The notes below the pieces were generated by a model. That model was not told the DNA's origin and did no database searches. It saw only the letters and a program-made list of their open reading frames with translations. The translations under genes and the position numbers were made by a program. A DNA stretch of 9,195 nucleotides from Bacteroidota bacterium (GTDB lineage: Bacteria > Bacteroidota > Bacteroidia > UKL13-3), in the NCBI GenBank assembly GCA_010027395.1, contig RGVD01000103.1:1-9195 (forward strand), in the 5' to 3' direction. Positions 7,272-9,195 of this stretch are shown here, one piece after another (positions within the stretch are counted from its first letter, which is position 1; the number at the start of each line of letters is the position of its first letter).

Positions 7272-8459
7272 ATGAATAGTTCAAAGCCGACCTCAATAGA
7301 TTTTTCAAACACCGAAATAGCTTTTAAAGCCAAATCAAATGGCGATTTGCGTAATTCATACATGCTGTTTAAGGCACTTGGCTACAATTGGTTGGTACAG
7401 GTGGGACCCGCTATGGTGAATGCTGCCTTTGCCGTTTCATTGCCAATTAAAGGGATAATTAAATCCACTGTTTTTAAGCAATTTTGTGGAGGCGAAAGCA
7501 TTGAAGATTGTGCCAAAACCATCGAAAGCCTTAATAAATATGGAATTGGAACCATTTTAGACTATTCAGTTGAAGGCAAAGAAGCTGAAGAAGATTTTGA
7601 GCACACCACCAAGGAAACCATTGAAACGATTGCCAAGGCACAAAACAATCCTAAAATTCCATTTAGTGTTTTTAAGGTTACAGGGCTAGCTCGCATGGAT
7701 TTGCTTAATAAAGTAAATGATGGAAAAACCCTTAGCAGTGATGAAAACGATGAATTTGCCAGGGTGAAAGAGCGTGTAAACAGAATATGCAAATCGGCTT
7801 ATGATAAAAATGTTAGAATATTTATTGATGCTGAAGAAAGTTGGATACAAAAAACCATTGATAATTTGGCGGATGAGATGATGGAGATGTATAACAAGAG
7901 TGAGGCAATAGTGTACAATACACTTCAATTTTATCGCCACGATCGTTTAGCTTTTTTAAAGCAATCATATCAAAAGGCAGCAGACAATAACTACCACCTA
8001 GGAGTAAAACTGGTGAGAGGTGCCTACATGGAAAAAGAAAGAGTAAGAGCTCAACAGTTAAGCTATACCGACCCTATTCAGCCCAATAAAGAAGCTAGTG
8101 ACGAGGACTATAACGAAGGGCTTCAGTTTTGTGTGAAACATATTGACAGAATAGCAATTTGTGCGGGTACGCATAATGAAGAAAGTTGCAAGATTTTGGC
8201 TGAAATGATGGCTGAAGCTAAGTTAACCAATAACGATAGACGCATCTATTTCTCTCAATTGTTTGGTATGAGTGATAACCTAAGTTATAACCTAGCCAAT
8301 GCAGGATACAATGTGGCCAAGTACCTTCCTTACGGTCCTGTTAAAGCAGTTATGCCATATTTGTTCAGAAGAGCGCAAGAAAACACCAGTGCCAAAGGGC
8401 AAGCCGGGCGAGAGCTTACACTGATTTTGAGAGAAATGAAACGCAGAAGATTGAAGTAG
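7272..8459 (+). CDS. Proline dehydrogenase (monofunctional, FAD-dependent)
   Basis: This 395-residue enzyme oxidises L-proline to 1-pyrroline-5-carboxylate and passes electrons from FAD to quinone, the first step of proline breakdown. The beta/alpha-barrel motifs appear in order: YGIGTILDYSVEG (90-102), FKVTGLARMDLL (134-145), FIDAEES (184-190), YNTLQFYRHDR (215-225), GVKLVRGAYMEKER (244-257), GTHN (299-302), SQLFGMSD (328-335), KYLPYGP (350-356) and the substrate-binding YLFRRAQEN (363-371). It has no DNA-binding or P5C dehydrogenase domain, so it is the stand-alone form rather than bifunctional PutA. The N-terminal 60 residues match the extended helical arm of Bacteroidota and eukaryotic ProDH. 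The start is an ATG divergent from aroB; this neighbourhood seems, from memory, recurrent in Bacteroidota. It probably works at the inner membrane as a peripheral enzyme. The basic tail KRRRLK ends just before a repeat-rich spacer. Confidence 0.95.
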   Translation: MNSSKPTSIDFSNTEIAFKAKSNGDLRNSYMLFKALGYNWLVQVGPAMVNAAFAVSLPIKGIIKSTVFKQFCGGESIEDCAKTIESLNKYGIGTILDYSVEGKEAEEDFEHTTKETIETIAKAQNNPKIPFSVFKVTGLARMDLLNKVNDGKTLSSDENDEFARVKERVNRICKSAYDKNVRIFIDAEESWIQKTIDNLADEMMEMYNKSEAIVYNTLQFYRHDRLAFLKQSYQKAADNNYHLGVKLVRGAYMEKERVRAQQLSYTDPIQPNKEASDEDYNEGLQFCVKHIDRIAICAGTHNEESCKILAEMMAEAKLTNNDRRIYFSQLFGMSDNLSYNLANAGYNVAKYLPYGPVKAVMPYLFRRAQENTSAKGQAGRELTLILREMKRRRLK

Positions 8460-8505
8460 GGGAGAGGCAGGAGTTAGGAGATAGGCAGGAGGGATTAGGG
8501 ATTAG
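8460..8505. repeat. Purine-rich low-complexity tract with short direct repeats
   Basis: The tract begins right after the proline dehydrogenase stop. AGGCAGGAG occurs twice (8465-8473 and 8483-8491, period 18) and GGGATTA occurs twice in tandem (8491-8504). The plus strand is almost free of C, with several runs of two to four G. No reading frame with coding character crosses it. It could be a degenerate microsatellite, or might fold as a G-rich structure in the upstream transcript. Confidence 0.6.
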
Positions 8506-8506
8506 C

Positions 8507-8538
8507 TATGGCTGTTTAGCGGAGCGACACCGACCATA
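8507..8538. repeat. Imperfect inverted repeat, candidate dispersed element
   Basis: TATGG (8507-8511) pairs with CCATA (8534-8538), and TGT (8513-8515) with ACA (8527-8529), around a GC-rich loop containing AGCGGAGCG. The loop shares AGCGGAG with the repeat-like core inside aroA. It contrasts in composition with the AT-rich surroundings. A further weak stem, ACCGA with TTGGT, precedes five T at 8549-8553 and might help end the proline dehydrogenase transcript. Repeat-family membership is a guess. Confidence 0.4.
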
Positions 8539-8580
8539 CGATGATTGGTTTTTGAAAAACACAAATAGCAGACAAAATAG

Positions 8581-8610
8581 TTATAGGTTTTAGAAATAAT
8601 TTTATATTTG
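8581..8610 (+). promoter_or_regulatory. Candidate Bacteroidota promoter for the small coiled-coil protein gene
   Basis: TATATTTG (8603-8610) matches the -7 consensus TAnnTTTG exactly. TTA at 8581-8583, one base off the -33 TTG, sits exactly 19 bases upstream of it. The -7 box ends 22 bases before the ATG of the next gene, leaving room for a short leader without a Shine-Dalgarno site. Confidence 0.5.
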
Positions 8611-8632
8611 CCTTTGAAAAGGAATTAATATT

Positions 8633-8857
8633 ATGACGGCATTAGAGTTAAAGGTGTACGAAATATTTAATGTTAAACTTGGAGAAAAAGAGGCTGGCAC
8701 AGTGATGGAATTTCTTGAAGCTAAAACTAAAGAGAAAATTAACCAAAAGAAAGATATATTTTTAACCAAAGATGACAAAGTTGATATGATTAAATGGATG
8801 GTTGGTTTTTGGATAGCTCAGATGGCTACTATAATTGGGCTTTATATTAAAAATTAA
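8633..8857 (+). CDS. Small coiled-coil protein with C-terminal membrane helix
   Basis: The 74-residue product has a charged Lys/Glu-rich helical region (about 5-53) with likely coiled-coil character, then a single hydrophobic helix (about 55-72, from IKWMVGFWIAQ through IIGLYIK) at the very C-terminus. It resembles small Bacteroidota proteins with a TKxD...KW motif before a membrane helix, reminiscent of the DUF1640/CCDC90 type, but I cannot name a function. The convergent gene at the right edge is a clear paralog: both have K-[LI]-G-E near the visible start, TK[ED]D, [IL]KW and end in IIGLYIK. This copy is shorter by 11 residues in the helix just before the membrane segment. The ATG start is supported by a well-placed promoter-like sequence. 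It may be an inner-membrane-anchored oligomer with its coiled coil in the cytoplasm. Confidence 0.75.
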   Translation: MTALELKVYEIFNVKLGEKEAGTVMEFLEAKTKEKINQKKDIFLTKDDKVDMIKWMVGFWIAQMATIIGLYIKN

Positions 8858-8904
8858 TTTACCTTCTTGTTTTTACGGACTGACAAACTCTTTTCCATTT
8901 GAAA

Positions 8905-8944
8905 TGCTTAGTCGCAGCGCAATGGCTTTGCGACAGACTAGGCA
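8905..8944. terminator. Palindromic stem-loop between convergent genes, possible terminator or dispersed palindrome
   Basis: An outer stem of nine pairs (TGCTTAGTC at 8905-8913 with GACTAGGCA at 8936-8944, one G-U wobble) encloses a small internal loop and an inner perfect stem CGCAA (8918-8922) with TTGCG (8928-8932), capped by a 5-base loop. It is the most stable-looking hairpin in the window and GC-richer than its surroundings. A run of seven T at 8959-8965 follows on the plus strand, though 14 bases away. It may end transcription of the small gene at 8633-8857. The same form also fits a mobile intergenic palindrome of the REP kind. Confidence 0.55.
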
Positions 8945-8967
8945 AATTTGTGTTAAAGTTTTTTTAA

Positions 8968-9195
8968 TTATTTTATATAAAGTCCTATAATCATTAAAGC
9001 CAAGCTAACAAACATTGCAAATACCCATTTTAATAAATCTGATTTTGTTTCAGCCAATTTTATTTCAAGATTTTTAACATCCTCTTTTGTTGCTAACATT
9101 TGTTTTTGACTTTCAAACTTTTGTTCAACTTTTACTTCAATATATTCAGTCAAACTCTTAGCTTGCTGCTCACCTATTTTTTCCTTTAAAACGTT
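8968..9195 (-). CDS. Small coiled-coil membrane protein, paralog of the neighbouring gene, 5' end outside window
   Basis: The frame is open to the last base of the window, so the start lies to the right; the TTG at 9153-9151 is just an internal leucine codon. The 75 visible residues form a charged helix rich in Lys, Glu and Gln (1-55), with heptad-like blocks such as TKEDVKNLEIKLAETKSD, then a single membrane helix (about 57-72) ending in IIGLYIK at the C-terminus. It is a paralog of the gene at 8633-8857, in opposite orientation, with 110 bases between the two stop codons. Compared with that copy it carries 11 more residues between TKED and KW, equal to about three helical turns. Function unknown; a homo- or hetero-oligomeric membrane-tethered coiled coil is the simplest reading. 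Confidence 0.75.
   Translation of the reverse strand, partial: NVLKEKIGEQQAKSLTEYIEVKVEQKFESQKQMLATKEDVKNLEIKLAETKSDLLKWVFAMFVSLALMIIGLYIK

Noticed and set aside
7562..7940. Two minus-strand open frames opposite proline dehydrogenase
   Set aside because: Both sit inside a well-supported gene and resemble no known protein.
8548..8560. GTTTTTGAAAAAC perfect palindrome as a terminator
   Set aside because: With one central base it cannot form a stable hairpin loop and the arms are nearly all A-T.
1..9195. A novel defence, toxin-antitoxin, CRISPR or mobile system
   Set aside because: No transposase, integrase, nuclease, reverse transcriptase, spaced repeat array, or toxin-antitoxin pair was recognised; all larger genes are familiar families.

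Overview
The window looks like an AT-rich stretch of chromosome from a Bacteroidota bacterium. Four things point there. A secreted M43 metalloprotease ends in a type IX secretion (Por) sorting domain. Two TAnnTTTG -7 boxes lie upstream of plus-strand genes. Starts lack Shine-Dalgarno sequences, and two genes appear to start with TTG. A GreA-like small protein belongs to a family best known from this phylum. Genus cannot be fixed from the sequence alone.

Layout, left to right: (1) the 3' part of a membrane-anchored calcineurin-like metallophosphoesterase, plus strand, whose start lies left of the window; (2) two minus-strand genes converging on it, a GreA/GreB C-terminal-like protein and, upstream of that, the M43 (cytophagalysin/pappalysin-like) protease; (3) further upstream on the minus strand, a compact shikimate-pathway operon read aroB-aroA-aroC, with a 4-base overlap at aroB/aroA and 11 bases between aroA and aroC; (4) a divergent plus-strand proline dehydrogenase; (5) a 173-base repeat-rich intergenic region; (6) two small paralogous coiled-coil/single-helix membrane proteins facing each other across a palindromic hairpin, the right-hand one running off the window edge.

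Functionally, aroB, aroA and aroC provide three of the seven steps from DAHP to chorismate. Proline dehydrogenase begins proline catabolism. The protease is an exported or surface enzyme and the GreA-like protein probably acts in the cytoplasm. Nothing links these into one new system, and most of the window is housekeeping.

The most unusual signal is inside aroA. A short dispersed-repeat-like sequence (core CCTGAGCGGAGTCGAGG), flanked by a degenerate 8-base tandem repeat, sits in frame and adds roughly 20-30 residues just before the conserved DHRMAMAF motif without breaking the gene. Also worth a look are the convergent small-protein paralogs, which differ by an 11-residue helical block, and three other repeat or hairpin elements in the right-hand 750 bases. 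No tRNA, rRNA, CRISPR array, insertion sequence or defence locus was seen.
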